A stretch of DNA of 64,000 nucleotides from Moraxella sp. VT-16-12 (lineage in GTDB: Bacteria > Pseudomonadota > Gammaproteobacteria > Pseudomonadales > Moraxellaceae). A program made the translations under genes and the position numbers. Below are positions 50,699 to 60,619 of the stretch, in pieces; within the stretch, counting starts at the first letter, position 1; each line of letters begins with the position of its first letter. The DNA lies in NCBI RefSeq assembly GCF_002224245.2, contig NZ_NKHK02000002.1, positions 185,685 through 249,684 on the forward strand, written 5' to 3'. Below the pieces are notes generated by a model. That model saw only the letters and a list, made by a program, of their open reading frames with translations. It did not search any database and was not told the origin of the DNA.

Positions 50699-50894
50699 GT
50701 CGTCTTCTCTTTTAGCCTTGAGCTACGCTCTGGGTTTTAAAAAATTACCCCACTATTATAAAGGAAAATACACACAAAATGCCATGCTTTTTATGCAAAT
50801 TGCAAAAATTTAGTAAGATTTGCAAAAAAATTTGGTATTTTTTATAAAATCATGGCTTTTTTAATAAAAACTTGCTAAAATTATTCGTCTATTT

Positions 50895-50971
50895 GCACCT
50901 GTAGCTCAGTTGGATAGAGTGTTGGCCTCCGAAGCCAAAGGTCGTGGGTTCAATTCCCGCCAGGTGCGCCA
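50895..50971 (+). tRNA. tRNA-Arg (anticodon CCG)
   Basis: A complete cloverleaf of 77 bases including encoded CCA: acceptor GCACCTG with CAGGTGC, D-arm with AGCTCAGTTGG, anticodon loop CTCCGAA (anticodon CCG) on a TTGGC/GCCAA stem, and TTCAATTCC T-loop. It lies between the cytochrome and gor genes. Confidence 0.97.
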
Positions 50972-50978
50972 TTTGCCA

Positions 50979-51005
50979 ATACACCCTTTATTTGGGGTGT
51001 ATTTT
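50979..51005. terminator. Terminator between tRNA-Arg and gor
   Basis: AATACACCC and GGGTGTATT form a perfect 9-bp stem with T and A runs, able to stop both the tRNA transcript and the leftward gor transcript. Confidence 0.85.
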
Positions 51006-51013
51006 TAGCATGA

Positions 51014-52384
51014 TTATCTCATGGTAACAAACTCTTCTGAGCCTGTGGGGTGAATGGCAACGGTATTGTCAAAATTCGCCTTGGTCGCTCCCATCTTGAT
51101 GGCAACCCCAAAGCCTTGTATCATCTCGTCCACACCAAAACCCACGCCGTGCAGTCCCACCACTTTTTCATCATCGCCCACGCAAATGAGCTTCATGCGA
51201 CACGGCTCACGATGAGCGGTGATGGCACTATACATGGGGGTAAAATTGGATTGATACACCTTGACGTTGTCTGTACCGTAAGTTTGTATGGCACTTTGCT
51301 CACTCAGACCAATCGTACCAATGGGTGGATGGCTAAATACCACCGTTGGCACAAGGTGATAATCCAGATGCTCATCAGGTTTGTGGTTAAACAGTCGCTC
51401 AGAAAGTCTGCGTCCTGCTGCTACCGCCACAGGCGTAAGCTCAATACCGCCTTCAATGATGTCGCCCACTGCATAAATGCCGTCCACGTTGGTGTTTTGA
51501 AATTTATCCACCACGATTTGACCTTTGGCGTTGGTCTTGACACCTACCTTGTCTAGCCCAATGGTATCTGTGGCAGGCACTCGCCCTGTCGCCCAAATCA
51601 ACGTATCTACTTGTAGCACATCGCCTGTGTCAAAATGAATGTCCAAACTGCCATCAGCGTTTTTTAGGATTTGGGTGGGATTGACATTGGTGTGAAAGTG
51701 AATGCCATCATCTTTCATGATGTTTACCAGCGTATCCACAATGCCATCATCAAAGTTTTTTAGTGGCTTATCTTTGCGTAGACACAAATGCACAGTTGCC
51801 CCCAGTGCATTGACCACACCTGCCATCTCCACACCAATATAACCTGCCCCCACAATGGCAATGCGTTTTGGCAAGTGCGTCAGCTCAAAAAACCCATCAG
51901 AATCAATGCCGTACTCTGCCCCTGTGATGTTTGGGCGAGCAGGACGACCCCCTGTGGCAATCAAAATATGCTCAGCGGTGATAATCTCAGTATTGCCATC
52001 AGCATCAGTAACTGCTACTGATTTTGAATCAATAAATTTGGCAAAGCCTTCTATCAGCTCCACGCCATTTTTGGCAAAGCCATTTTTGTATGACTGATGA
52101 ATGCGACTGATGTAGGCTTGGCGACTTTGGATAAGTTTGGTAAAATCAAACTGATTGACCGTCAAATCAAATCCATAATCAGGGGCGTAGTTTTTGATGG
52201 CGGTTGCCATGTTTGCCCCATACCACATCACTTTTTTTGGCACACAGCCGACATTGACACACGTACCGCCAACGTGTTTGGCTTCTATGACAGCAACTTT
52301 TTTGCCATACATCGCCGCACGATTTGCCGAAGCAATGCCACCTGAACCGCCACCGATGGCAACATAATCAAAATGTCTGCTCAT
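51014..52384 (-). CDS. gor: Glutathione reductase
   Basis: A flavoprotein that regenerates reduced glutathione with NADPH. The 456-residue protein has the FAD motif [17 protein letters not shown], the redox-active disulfide [13 protein letters not shown], the NADPH motif [13 protein letters not shown], and the C-terminal dimer interface with the catalytic His ([15 protein letters not shown] [12 protein letters not shown]). It can reduce thiol pools in response to peroxide; ohr at 39 kb is a functional relative. Confidence 0.95.
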   Translation of the reverse strand: MSRHFDYVAIGGGSGGIASANRAAMYGKKVAVIEAKHVGGTCVNVGCVPKKVMWYGANMATAIKNYAPDYGFDLTVNQFDFTKLIQSRQAYISRIHQSYKNGFAKNGVELIEGFAKFIDSKSVAVTDADGNTEIITAEHILIATGGRPARPNITGAEYGIDSDGFFELTHLPKRIAIVGAGYIGVEMAGVVNALGATVHLCLRKDKPLKNFDDGIVDTLVNIMKDDGIHFHTNVNPTQILKNADGSLDIHFDTGDVLQVDTLIWATGRVPATDTIGLDKVGVKTNAKGQIVVDKFQNTNVDGIYAVGDIIEGGIELTPVAVAAGRRLSERLFNHKPDEHLDYHLVPTVVFSHPPIGTIGLSEQSAIQTYGTDNVKVYQSNFTPMYSAITAHREPCRMKLICVGDDEKVVGLHGVGFGVDEMIQGFGVAIKMGATKANFDNTVAIHPTGSEEFVTMR

Positions 52385-52430
52385 AACTAAACCCTTATCA
52401 TTACATTTGTTTTATTGTATCACAAAAACC

Positions 52431-52456
52431 AAAACCGCCTATCGTCAGACGGTTTT
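52431..52456 (-). terminator. Terminator after serA
   Basis: Read leftward, AAAACCG and CGGTTTT form a 7-bp stem with a 12-base loop and a following G-T-rich run. It lies between serA and gor. Confidence 0.65.
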
Positions 52457-52474
52457 GTTTTTTAAATATTTACA

Positions 52475-53701
52475 TTAAAATAAGACACGCACTCGGATAG
52501 TTTGTGGGATGGTTTTTAGGCGTGCCAACGCTTTTTGGGAGTCGTTGTCATCCACATCCATCACCAAATAGCCCACATCGCCTTTGGTCATCATTGATTG
52601 GGCAATGATATTGATGCCATCGTCAGCAAAGGCGGCATTGATTTGTGATAGTACCCCCGGCACATTTTGGTGAATGTGCAGCAAACGATGTGTACCATCA
52701 GCAAAAGGAATGGCAACGTTGGGGAAGTTGACACTGCTGGTGGTATCGCCTTGGTCGGAGTAACGCACAAATTTTTCGGCCACTTCCAGACCGATGTTGG
52801 CTTGGGCTTCTTGGGTAGAACCGCCGATGTGCGGCGTCAAAATCACATTATCAAATTTGCGTAGTGGTGAGATAAATTCTTCATCAGCAGATTTTGGCTC
52901 TTTGGGGAAAACGTCAATGGCAGCCCCAAGCAGTTTTTTGCTTTCTAAGGCTTGTGCCAAATCGTCAATCACCACACAACCACCACGAGCAGCATTGATG
53001 AACAACGCTCCATCTTTCATCTTATCAAACTGCTCTTTGCCCATCATACCACGAGTGTTTGGCAAATCAGGCACGTGCAAAGTTACCACGTCCGCTTGAC
53101 CAAGCAGCTCATCAAGACTGCCAACTTGCACGGCATTACCTAGGGGCAGTTTGGTCATCACATCATGATAGATGACTTTCATGCCAAGGCTTTCTGCAAG
53201 CACGGACAACTGCGAGCCAATAGAGCCATAGCCAACAATCCCCAACGTCTTGCCACGCACTTCATAGCTGTCTTTGGCAGATTTGTTCCAGCCACCACGA
53301 TGTACCACCGCATTTTTTTCAGGAATGCCACGCATGAGCATGATGGTCTCGGCCAGTACCAGCTCCGCCACCGAGCGGGTGTTTGAATAAGGGGCATTAA
53401 ATACAGGAATGCCCAGCTCCAAGGCGGCGTCCAAATCTACTTGGTTGGTACCAATACAAAAACAGCCCACACAAATGAGCTTTTCGGCAGCTTCTAGCAC
53501 TTTACGAGTCAGCTGAGTGCGTGAGCGAATGCCAATAAAATGTGCGTCTTTGATTTTTTCAATCAATTCAGCTTCATCTAGGGCGGATTTGATGTATTCA
53601 ATATTGGTATAACCTGCGTCATTTAAGACTTTTAGGGCGTTGTCGTGTACGCCTTCTAACAGCAAAAAGCGGATTTTGTCTTTTTGAAGGGATAAGGTCA
53701 T
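52475..53701 (-). CDS. serA: D-3-phosphoglycerate dehydrogenase
   Basis: SerA oxidises 3-phosphoglycerate in the first step of serine synthesis. The 408-residue protein has the NAD motif (GIVGYGSIGSQLS), the catalytic residues around INAARGGCVV and LTPHIGGSTQEAQ, and a C-terminal ACT domain (LLHIHQNVPGVLSQINAAF...) for feedback by serine. Its length matches the E. coli type. Confidence 0.97.
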   Translation of the reverse strand: MTLSLQKDKIRFLLLEGVHDNALKVLNDAGYTNIEYIKSALDEAELIEKIKDAHFIGIRSRTQLTRKVLEAAEKLICVGCFCIGTNQVDLDAALELGIPVFNAPYSNTRSVAELVLAETIMLMRGIPEKNAVVHRGGWNKSAKDSYEVRGKTLGIVGYGSIGSQLSVLAESLGMKVIYHDVMTKLPLGNAVQVGSLDELLGQADVVTLHVPDLPNTRGMMGKEQFDKMKDGALFINAARGGCVVIDDLAQALESKKLLGAAIDVFPKEPKSADEEFISPLRKFDNVILTPHIGGSTQEAQANIGLEVAEKFVRYSDQGDTTSSVNFPNVAIPFADGTHRLLHIHQNVPGVLSQINAAFADDGINIIAQSMMTKGDVGYLVMDVDDNDSQKALARLKTIPQTIRVRVLF

Positions 53702-53867
53702 AAAAAATCCTTAAAAATATGGATGGCAAGGCATATAGTTATACACCCATTAATAAGATTTTGCAAAGTATTTTTTGGCAAATGTTCATGAAAAAATTTT
53801 AAGTTGCGTACTGTCAGTGTGCTTTGTCTTTATCCAAACAGGCTGCTGTGATATTTATGTTGGCAAC

Positions 53868-54425
53868 TTAAAAAGATGAATTAGGTTCGTTTAAAAACGC
53901 CAGCTCATCAGGCGTGCTGTCTCGCCCCAAAATGGCATTACGATGTGGGTAACGCCCAAATCGCTCAATGATGACTTTATGTTTATATTCAAAATCCAAG
54001 GTATTATCATCACCAATCCGCTTAAAAATCTCCACCGCCCATTCATGTGCCACCAAACTTTCTGAATGCATAAAAGGCATGGCGGTAAACTTTTGAAAAT
54101 CGGTGGGCAAATCCGCAAATCCACCAAGGCTGATTGCTTCTTGGGCAAGTATGAGTGCCACGTCATCGCCCATAAAGGCTTGGGGCGTGTTTCGGTAAAC
54201 ATTGCGAGCAAACTGGTCAAGCACCAATATCTCAGCCAATCGCCCATAATGGTCGCTACGCCACGTCCAAAGCTCGCCCGCCACTGCTTTGGGGATAAGC
54301 GTTTGAAATTGACTGCGGATTTTGTCATCAAACTCATCTGATTTGGCAAACCATGAAGGCTTATTTACTGGGTCAAACCAAAAATTTAAAACGGCATTGG
54401 CAGTGGGGTCTTGGGTATAAATCAT
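53868..54425 (-). CDS. DUF924-family protein
   Basis: A 185-residue soluble helical protein of the DUF924 (YbgA/YihD-like) type, with VLNFWFDPVNKPSWFAKSDEFDD at the start, ILVLDQFARNVYRNTP and a TPR-like body ending in RFGRYPHRNAILGRDSTPDELAFL. The function is unknown; some relatives occur near oxidative metabolism genes. It is transcribed alone. Confidence 0.88.
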   Translation of the reverse strand: MIYTQDPTANAVLNFWFDPVNKPSWFAKSDEFDDKIRSQFQTLIPKAVAGELWTWRSDHYGRLAEILVLDQFARNVYRNTPQAFMGDDVALILAQEAISLGGFADLPTDFQKFTAMPFMHSESLVAHEWAVEIFKRIGDDNTLDFEYKHKVIIERFGRYPHRNAILGRDSTPDELAFLNEPNSSF

Positions 54426-54586
54426 AGATATTCCTAATGGTTAAATGTCTTATTATAAAATAAAAAACAACAAAATAAAAATCCACCACTGGCATTTGAT
54501 GAATATTTATCCTACAAATTTGAGCATTTAACAGCCAAATGTATGTTTAATAAGCCCCCATTTAAAATTCCAAAATCACATTAAAG

Positions 54587-56689
54587 TTATGCCCCCACAA
54601 ATTCGCCATTTTCTTTGACCCACATATCCATCATCGCTCGTGTCAATAGGGTTTTGTGGGGCTGTTTAACAAGATAGCAAGCAAGAGCTTGGGCATACGC
54701 CAACAGTCGCTCATCTCGGATGATGTCCGCCAAATAATACCCCATGTCTCCTGTTTGGCGTTTACCAAGTAACTCGCCTGCTCCACGCAGTGCCAAATCT
54801 TTTTGAGCGATGACAAAGCCATCGGTGCTGTCTCTTAGAATGTTTAGCCGTTCTATGCCTGTGGGTGATAGGGGCATCTGATACAGCAGCACACAAAAAG
54901 ATTTTTCTAAGCCACGCCCTACTCGTCCCCGCAGTTGGTGCAGTTGTGATAAACCCAGCCGCTCGGCATTTTCTATCACCATGATGGACGCATTTGGCAC
55001 GTCCACACCCACTTCAATGACGGTGGTGGCAATGAGCAAATCAAGGCGATGATGTTTAAAATCATTCATGATGGCTTGTTTGTCAGCAGGTTTCATTTTG
55101 CCATGCACCAGCCCAATGCGTATGTCTAAACGTTGGCACAGCGCTTCATACAATAGCTCGGCTGACTGTGCGTCCAAAGCGGTGGATTCTTCTACCAAAG
55201 GACACACCCAATAGGCTTGTTTTCCTTGCTTGCAATTTGCCAAAATCCGCTCAATCACTTCATCTCGGCGGTCTCTATTGACGGTAATGGTGGTAATGGG
55301 CGTGCGATTAGGTGGCAGCTCATCAATCACAGACACGTCCATGTCGCCATAAACACTCATCGCCAACGTTCTAGGAATGGGTGTGGCGGTCATGGCAAGC
55401 TGATGGGGAGTGGTATTTGCCACGCCTTTATTGACAAGTTTGAGTCGTTGCTCCACCCCAAAACGGTGCTGTTCATCAATGATGACCAAGCCCAATTTGG
55501 CAAAATTTACCCCTTCTTGAAACAGTGCGTGTGTACCAACCACGATTTGTACGTCATTATCCATAATGGCTTGCAAAGTTGTGTTACGCTCTTTGGCGGT
55601 CTGTTTACCAACCAACCAACCCACACTCACGCCCAAATCAGTAAACCAATTTTTAAAATTGATAAGATGTTGCTTAGCCAAAATCTCGGTCGGTGCCATG
55701 ATTGCCACTTGCCAGCCACTATCTAGGGCATGGCACGCCGATAAAGCTGCCACCAGCGTTTTACCTGCACCCACATCACCTTGCACAAGACGTAACATTG
55801 GCGTACTGGTATTTAAATCACGCACAATCTCACGCACAACACGGCGTTGGGCATTGGTAGGGTTAAAGGGTAAATTGTCAAGCAGTCGCTGAGCAAGCTG
55901 GCTGTTGTCGGTACAAAATGGGGCTTTATGTGTGTGCAAGTTTTGTTTGCGATACAAAAACACCAACTGATGAGCCACCAGCTCTTCTATAATCAAACGC
56001 AGGCACGCAGGGTGGGTGCGGTCTTTTAGTCCTGTTAAAAGTGCCGTTTGGCTAAAAATATCCGCCTGTGGGTCAGGCAGATGAATGGCTTTTAACGCAG
56101 ACAACAAATCCCCTGACATATCAAGCCCCACCACACCAAAATCGTCATCAGACAAGCACGTTAGCTGACCTTGTCCCACCGCCATTAAAGCAAGACGAAC
56201 AAGCTGTCTGAGTTTATTTTGATGCAATCCTTTGACCGTTGGGTAAATTGGCAATAGCCCCTGCTCAAAGCTCTGTGTTCCTGTAATAAAATACTCTGGG
56301 TGCGACATCTGCACACCATAACGGCTAATTTTTACTTCACCAAATGCCGTAATGCTCGCCCCCACCGTCATGGTCGCAAGCAGTGTAGGATAAGTTTTAA
56401 AAAACTGCAACACCACCATGCCAGTATCATCTTCTAGGCAAACTGACAGTCGCCCTTTGGTCGCTGACACATCTGTGATGACTCCTGCAACCACGCACAC
56501 CTGTCCATCATACAGCTCATTGATGGGCATGATACGACTGCGGTCTTCATAATCTCGGGGCAAGTGCAACAGCATATCAAAAATGCGATGAATGCCAAGT
56601 TCGGTCAAGCGATTTGCCAAAGCATTGCCAACACCTGCTAGGGCAGTCATGGGCAGATTGGTGATGGGGGTTTGGGCTGGTATGTACAT
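54587..56689 (-). CDS. recG: ATP-dependent DNA helicase RecG
   Basis: RecG reverses stalled forks and processes branched DNA. The 700-residue protein has the N-terminal wedge and OB-type domain (about 60-160, VVAGVITDVSATKGRLSVCLEDDTG), Walker A (GDVGAGKTLVA), DEAH-like box (IIDEQHRFGVEQR), TATPIPRTL and the motif VI region (QLRGRVGRG). I chose MYIPAQTPITNL at 56689 as start; an in-frame alternative lies at 56728. No spoT or other usual neighbours are near. Confidence 0.96.
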   Translation of the reverse strand: MYIPAQTPITNLPMTALAGVGNALANRLTELGIHRIFDMLLHLPRDYEDRSRIMPINELYDGQVCVVAGVITDVSATKGRLSVCLEDDTGMVVLQFFKTYPTLLATMTVGASITAFGEVKISRYGVQMSHPEYFITGTQSFEQGLLPIYPTVKGLHQNKLRQLVRLALMAVGQGQLTCLSDDDFGVVGLDMSGDLLSALKAIHLPDPQADIFSQTALLTGLKDRTHPACLRLIIEELVAHQLVFLYRKQNLHTHKAPFCTDNSQLAQRLLDNLPFNPTNAQRRVVREIVRDLNTSTPMLRLVQGDVGAGKTLVAALSACHALDSGWQVAIMAPTEILAKQHLINFKNWFTDLGVSVGWLVGKQTAKERNTTLQAIMDNDVQIVVGTHALFQEGVNFAKLGLVIIDEQHRFGVEQRLKLVNKGVANTTPHQLAMTATPIPRTLAMSVYGDMDVSVIDELPPNRTPITTITVNRDRRDEVIERILANCKQGKQAYWVCPLVEESTALDAQSAELLYEALCQRLDIRIGLVHGKMKPADKQAIMNDFKHHRLDLLIATTVIEVGVDVPNASIMVIENAERLGLSQLHQLRGRVGRGLEKSFCVLLYQMPLSPTGIERLNILRDSTDGFVIAQKDLALRGAGELLGKRQTGDMGYYLADIIRDERLLAYAQALACYLVKQPHKTLLTRAMMDMWVKENGEFVGA

Positions 56690-56905
56690 GGTGTTCAGAC
56701 AGATGATTTGCCCTAATTTTAAGGGCATTTATACAAATTGACAAGTTTTTGCCAAATTTTAATCACAAATCAAATCATGGTAGTCATGTGCTTTTTACAA
56801 ACAGTAAACACATTGGCACACACCTTAGCCATTTAAGCGACAATAATACGCTTGTGATTGATGATAAAATTTGTTAAGTTATGATAATTTATCTCACAAA
56901 CCATC

Positions 56906-57970
56906 ATGAAATCTCTTTTACCATTTGTCGCCCTAACACTTTTGTTTGTCGGTTGCACCACCACACCCGCCCCAAGTACATCACCAGCCACTTCTCAGCC
57001 AAAAATTGCTTTGGTCTTAGGTGGGGGTGGTGCCAAGGGATTTGCTCACATTGGCGTGATTGAAGCCTTAGAGGCTCATCACATCAAGCCTGACATCATC
57101 ATTGGCACAAGCTCAGGAGCAATGGTCGGAGCGATATACGCCTCGGGCAAAACCGCCCAAGAGTTACGCCACATTGCTCTAAATTTAGATGAAAATCAAC
57201 TCATAGACATCACACCTAGCAAGCAAGGCTTGATAGAAGGTGAAAAATTAGCCCATTTTATCAACACTCAGGTCAATTTTACCCCCATAGAAAAGCTCCC
57301 CACTCGCTTTGTGCCTGTTACCACCAATCAACAAGGGCAAGCTGTCAGCTTTCACGCTGGTGATACAGGTCAAGCAGTGCGTGCATCAGCATCCGTGCCA
57401 CGCTTATTTATCGCCCCACGCCTACCCAAAAATGGCGGTCAAAAATACACCGATGGTGGCAGCTCTGCTCTTGTGCCTGCTCGTTTTGCTCGCACACTTG
57501 GGGCGGATGTGGTCATTAGCGTGGACGTTTTGGCTCATCAATCCGCTCTGCCACCACCCACACCAACGACCGCCACCATCCATCGTAGTGACAAGGGTTT
57601 TTCTGCACAATTTAGCAATCAAACAATAGACATACCCATAGATTTTCAAAAACTTAATAGCCAAAAACTGCCCTTTGACATCAGTTTAGACACCATCATC
57701 AGCACAATTCCCGCACAAACCAAGCTTAATCTGCCTGATGAGTTTGCTGTATTAAGCCAAAATCCCAAGCTGTTTTGGCGATATTTTGAACCAAAAACAC
57801 AAGCCGACCCACAGGATTTGGCGGTCAGCGATGTCGTCATTCGTCCTAATTTATCGGCATTTAGCGTGTTTGACACACAAGAGCGACAACAAATGATGGA
57901 CATTGGCAAGCAAAGCACCCTAGCACAAATAGACACCATCAAACAACACATTCAAAACAAAAGCCCCTAA
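56906..57970 (+). CDS. Patatin-like phospholipase lipoprotein
   Basis: A 354-residue protein of the RssA/NTE patatin group with a lipoprotein signal (LPFVALTLLFVGC, Cys17). The oxyanion motif is GGGGAKGFAHIG, the nucleophile elbow GTSSGAMVG (Ser), and the catalytic Asp is in YTDGGSSALVPA. It likely hydrolyses phospholipids at the outer membrane inner face or periplasm. It is transcribed alone. Confidence 0.92.
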   Translation: MKSLLPFVALTLLFVGCTTTPAPSTSPATSQPKIALVLGGGGAKGFAHIGVIEALEAHHIKPDIIIGTSSGAMVGAIYASGKTAQELRHIALNLDENQLIDITPSKQGLIEGEKLAHFINTQVNFTPIEKLPTRFVPVTTNQQGQAVSFHAGDTGQAVRASASVPRLFIAPRLPKNGGQKYTDGGSSALVPARFARTLGADVVISVDVLAHQSALPPPTPTTATIHRSDKGFSAQFSNQTIDIPIDFQKLNSQKLPFDISLDTIISTIPAQTKLNLPDEFAVLSQNPKLFWRYFEPKTQADPQDLAVSDVVIRPNLSAFSVFDTQERQQMMDIGKQSTLAQIDTIKQHIQNKSP

Positions 57971-58029
57971 ATGTCGGAATATTTTTTGCATTATTCAGGG
58001 GTGTTGTGGTGTTTCAACCCAAAAAAATG

Positions 58030-58058
58030 ACCGTTTATTTTTTAATGGGATAAACGGT
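58030..58058. terminator. 9-bp inverted repeat, possible terminator
   Basis: ACCGTTTAT, an 11-base AT-rich loop and ATAAACGGT. A T run follows on the minus strand and an A run on the plus strand. It lies 60 bp past the patatin gene and 150 bp before pilC, so it could end transcription or be a regulator site. Confidence 0.5.
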
Positions 58059-58205
58059 ATAAAAAAGCTCATCAAAGACAGCAAAAGACAGGTAAGTTTT
58101 GCCACCGTACATTTACAATCTTGGGTTGCGTGGTGTAGAATGACCTTATTTTTAACTTTGATTTTAATTGTGATTTTATCGCCAAAATACAAATAGAGAA
58201 TGCAA

Positions 58206-59429
58206 ATGGCAAAAGTAGCAACTGAACAGCTCTTGGATTTTAAATACCAAGGTACAAATCGCCGTGGTCAAAAAGTAAAGGGCGAAACCACCAGCAAAAG
58301 CATTGAATTGGCTCGGGCTCAACTAAGAAAACAAGGCATCATCGTTGATGAGATTCGCCCAAAACCCAAGCCATTATTTAAAACCAAAAAATCCATCAAA
58401 GCCTTAGACATTGCCATTTTTGTGCGTCAGCTTGCCACCATGATGAAAGCAGGTGTGCCTTTGACACAGGCTTTTGAGATTGTGGCAGACACCCTAGAAA
58501 ACGCCAGCATGAAAGAGTTGGTACTAAAAATCAAAGCCGACATTGAAGCAGGGAGCAACTTTGCCACCGCCCTACGCAAACACCCCAAATACTTTGATGA
58601 TTTGTTTTGCTCTTTGGTGGAGTCAGGTGAGCAGTCAGGGGCATTAGAGACCATGCTTGAACGTATCGCCACTTACAAGGAAAAAAGTGAGCTTTTAAAA
58701 GCCAAAATCAAAAAGGCCATGAAATATCCCATTGCGGTGATTGCAGTGGCAATCGTGGTTACCGCCATTTTGCTGATTAAAGTTGTGCCTGTTTTTGCTG
58801 AGCTATTCACCAGTTTTGGGGCGGATTTACCTGCACCCACCAAGTTTGTGATGGCGATGTCAGACTTTATGGTCAAATGGTACATTCCTTTCTTTTTGAT
58901 ACTGGGGGGACTTATCATTGCATTTTCAAAAGCCAAAACCCACAGCAAAAAGTTTCGCGATTTTTTAGACCGCATTTCATTAAAATTGCCCATTTTTGGC
59001 AAAATCACCTATCAAGCCATCATCGCTCGTTTTGCTCGCACACTCTCCACCACCTTTGCTGCTGGTGTGCCACTACTAGATGCCTTAGATTCTACCGCAG
59101 GGGCAACCAACAACATCATCTTTTCTGATGCCACCCAACGTATCAAAGATGATGTCGCCACAGGTCAGCAATTACAATTTGCCATGCGTAGCACCAATTT
59201 ATTTCCTAGCATGGTCATTCAGATGGTGGGGATTGGTGAAGAAGCAGGTAGCTTAGAGGAAATGTTGGACAAAGTTGCCACCTATTATGAAAACGAAGTG
59301 GATAACGCCATTGACGGTTTGACCAGCTTGATGGAGCCGATGATTATGGCATTTTTAGGTGTGGTGATTGGTGGCTTGGTAGTTGCCATGTATATGCCAA
59401 TCTTCCAAATGGGTTCGGTTGTTGGCTAA
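58206..59429 (+). CDS. pilC: Type IV pilus inner-membrane platform protein PilC
   Basis: PilC is the inner-membrane platform that couples the pilus motors to the assembly of pilin. The 407-residue protein has an N-terminal T2SSF cytoplasmic domain (AIFVRQLATMMKAGVPLTQAFEIV), membrane segments near residues 170-190 and 215-240, a second T2SSF domain (IIARFARTLSTTFAAGVPLLDALD) and a C-terminal segment. I take the ATG at 58206, with GAGAATGC upstream, over the ATG at 58200. pilB, often adjacent, is not here; pilD follows with overlapping stop and start. Confidence 0.95.
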   Translation: MAKVATEQLLDFKYQGTNRRGQKVKGETTSKSIELARAQLRKQGIIVDEIRPKPKPLFKTKKSIKALDIAIFVRQLATMMKAGVPLTQAFEIVADTLENASMKELVLKIKADIEAGSNFATALRKHPKYFDDLFCSLVESGEQSGALETMLERIATYKEKSELLKAKIKKAMKYPIAVIAVAIVVTAILLIKVVPVFAELFTSFGADLPAPTKFVMAMSDFMVKWYIPFFLILGGLIIAFSKAKTHSKKFRDFLDRISLKLPIFGKITYQAIIARFARTLSTTFAAGVPLLDALDSTAGATNNIIFSDATQRIKDDVATGQQLQFAMRSTNLFPSMVIQMVGIGEEAGSLEEMLDKVATYYENEVDNAIDGLTSLMEPMIMAFLGVVIGGLVVAMYMPIFQMGSVVG

Positions 59430-60331
59430 TGGACATACTTACTTCTTTATCACAAAATATGCCCCTTGCTTTGATTTTGGCAGGGGTTTTTGGCTTGTGC
59501 GTGGGCAGCTTTTTAAATGTGGTCATACATCGCACACCACTCATCATGAAACGTCAATGGCGTCAAGAATGTGCTGAATTTTTATCAAACGAACCTGACA
59601 TTCACCCAAAAGTCAAAGAATACCTAAGTGATACCATCGCTAAAGACACGCCCGTCAGCTTGTCCTTTCCACCGTCTCGCTGCCCAAACTGCCATCATCA
59701 AATCCGTGCTTATGAAAATATACCACTCATTAGCTGGTTGATTTTGTTGCGTGGCAAATGCTCAAGATGTGGCACTTCTATCAGTATCCGTTATCCTTTG
59801 GTGGAGTTAATAAGTGCCTTGCTATCTGTATTGATGATTTATAGCTTTGGAGCGACGTTTACAGGGCTGATGGCACTGATTTATTTATGGATGCTCATTG
59901 CCTTGACTGGGATTGATTTTGACACCCAACTTTTGCCTGATCGTTTAGTGTTTCCACTTGGCATGATAGGGCTTGCGGTCAATACCCAAAACACTTTTAC
60001 TTCATTAACATCTGCCGTATGGGGCGGACTATTGGGATTTTTATCTTTATGGAGTGTCGCCACACTCTATGGAATGATTACCAAAAAAGAAGGTATGGGT
60101 GCTGGTGATTTTAAATTACTTGGAGCTATTGGGGCTTGGCTTGGCGCAAGTATGCTACCATTGATTATTTTATTATCTGCTCTACTTGGCTCTGTTGTTG
60201 GTCTTATACTCATCAAAAAATCTGGTGAAAGCAAACCCTTTGCATTTGGCCCTTATATTGCCATTGCTGGGATTGTTGCTTTGTTATGGGGGCAAGACAT
60301 CATGAGCTGGTATTTGACCCTATATCAATAA
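59429..60331 (+). CDS. pilD: Prepilin leader peptidase/N-methyltransferase PilD
   Basis: PilD cleaves and N-methylates prepilins and pseudopilins at the inner membrane. The 300-residue protein has the four-Cys zinc site (RCPNCHHQI and CSRCGTSISIRYP), the membrane-embedded catalytic Asp residues (GIDFDTQLLPDRL and GMGAGDFKLLGAIGAWLG) and about seven membrane segments. Its ATG overlaps the pilC stop (TAATG). tRNA-Val follows 46 bp later. Confidence 0.96.
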   Translation: MDILTSLSQNMPLALILAGVFGLCVGSFLNVVIHRTPLIMKRQWRQECAEFLSNEPDIHPKVKEYLSDTIAKDTPVSLSFPPSRCPNCHHQIRAYENIPLISWLILLRGKCSRCGTSISIRYPLVELISALLSVLMIYSFGATFTGLMALIYLWMLIALTGIDFDTQLLPDRLVFPLGMIGLAVNTQNTFTSLTSAVWGGLLGFLSLWSVATLYGMITKKEGMGAGDFKLLGAIGAWLGASMLPLIILLSALLGSVVGLILIKKSGESKPFAFGPYIAIAGIVALLWGQDIMSWYLTLYQ

Positions 60332-60377
60332 AAATACTTGCCATTTTCAAAATCTCTGTTATAATAGTGGCACTTTT

Positions 60378-60454
60378 AGGCGTATAGCTCAGTTGGTTAG
60401 AGCACCACCTTGACATGGTGGGGGTCGATGGTTCGAGTCCGTTTACGCCTACCA
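60378..60454 (+). tRNA. tRNA-Val (anticodon GAC), attachment-site gene
   Basis: A complete cloverleaf of 77 bases including CCA: acceptor AGGCGTA with TACGCCT, D-arm with AGCTCAGTTGG, anticodon loop TTGACAT (anticodon GAC) on a CCACC/GGTGG stem, and T-loop TTCGAGTCC. An integrase gene starts 165 bp after it in the same direction, the usual layout when a phage or island has integrated into the 3' end of a tRNA gene. Confidence 0.97.
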
Positions 60455-60465
60455 AATACCAATCT

Positions 60466-60498
60466 AGGGCTATCCATTATCGTGTGATAGCCCTTTTG
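60466..60498 (+). terminator. Terminator after tRNA-Val
   Basis: AGGGCTATC and GATAGCCCT form a perfect 9-bp stem followed by TTTTG. Part of its left arm (TCTAGGGCTATCC, 60463-60475) is repeated directly at 60536-60548. Confidence 0.82.
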
Positions 60499-60549
60499 TT
60501 TTATAGGTTTTTAGCCTTTTTGGTGTCTTTGTTAGTCTAGGGCTATCCG

Positions 60550-60578
60550 TTGAAATCTACATTTTTTGTTGGTATATT
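60550..60578 (+). promoter_or_regulatory. Predicted integrase promoter
   Basis: TTGAAA (60550-60555), a 17-base spacer and TATATT (60573-60578) lie about 45 bp before the integrase start. The -10 overlaps the first copies of the TTGTTGGTATA repeat, so a protein binding the repeats would compete with RNA polymerase. Confidence 0.6.
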
Positions 60579-60607
60579 TGTTGGTATAAAAATTCTTATA
60601 CCAACAA
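60566..60607. repeat. Three copies of TTGTTGGTATA, two in tandem and one inverted
   Basis: TTGTTGGTATAT (60566-60577) and TTGTTGGTATAA (60578-60589) are head-to-tail; after a 6-base spacer comes the exact inverse TTATACCAACAA (60596-60607). GTTGGTAT-type repeats between a tRNA and a P4-type integrase are commonly integrase arm-binding sites. Binding is inferred. Confidence 0.7.
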
Positions 60608-60619
60608 TCCAGGCAAATC

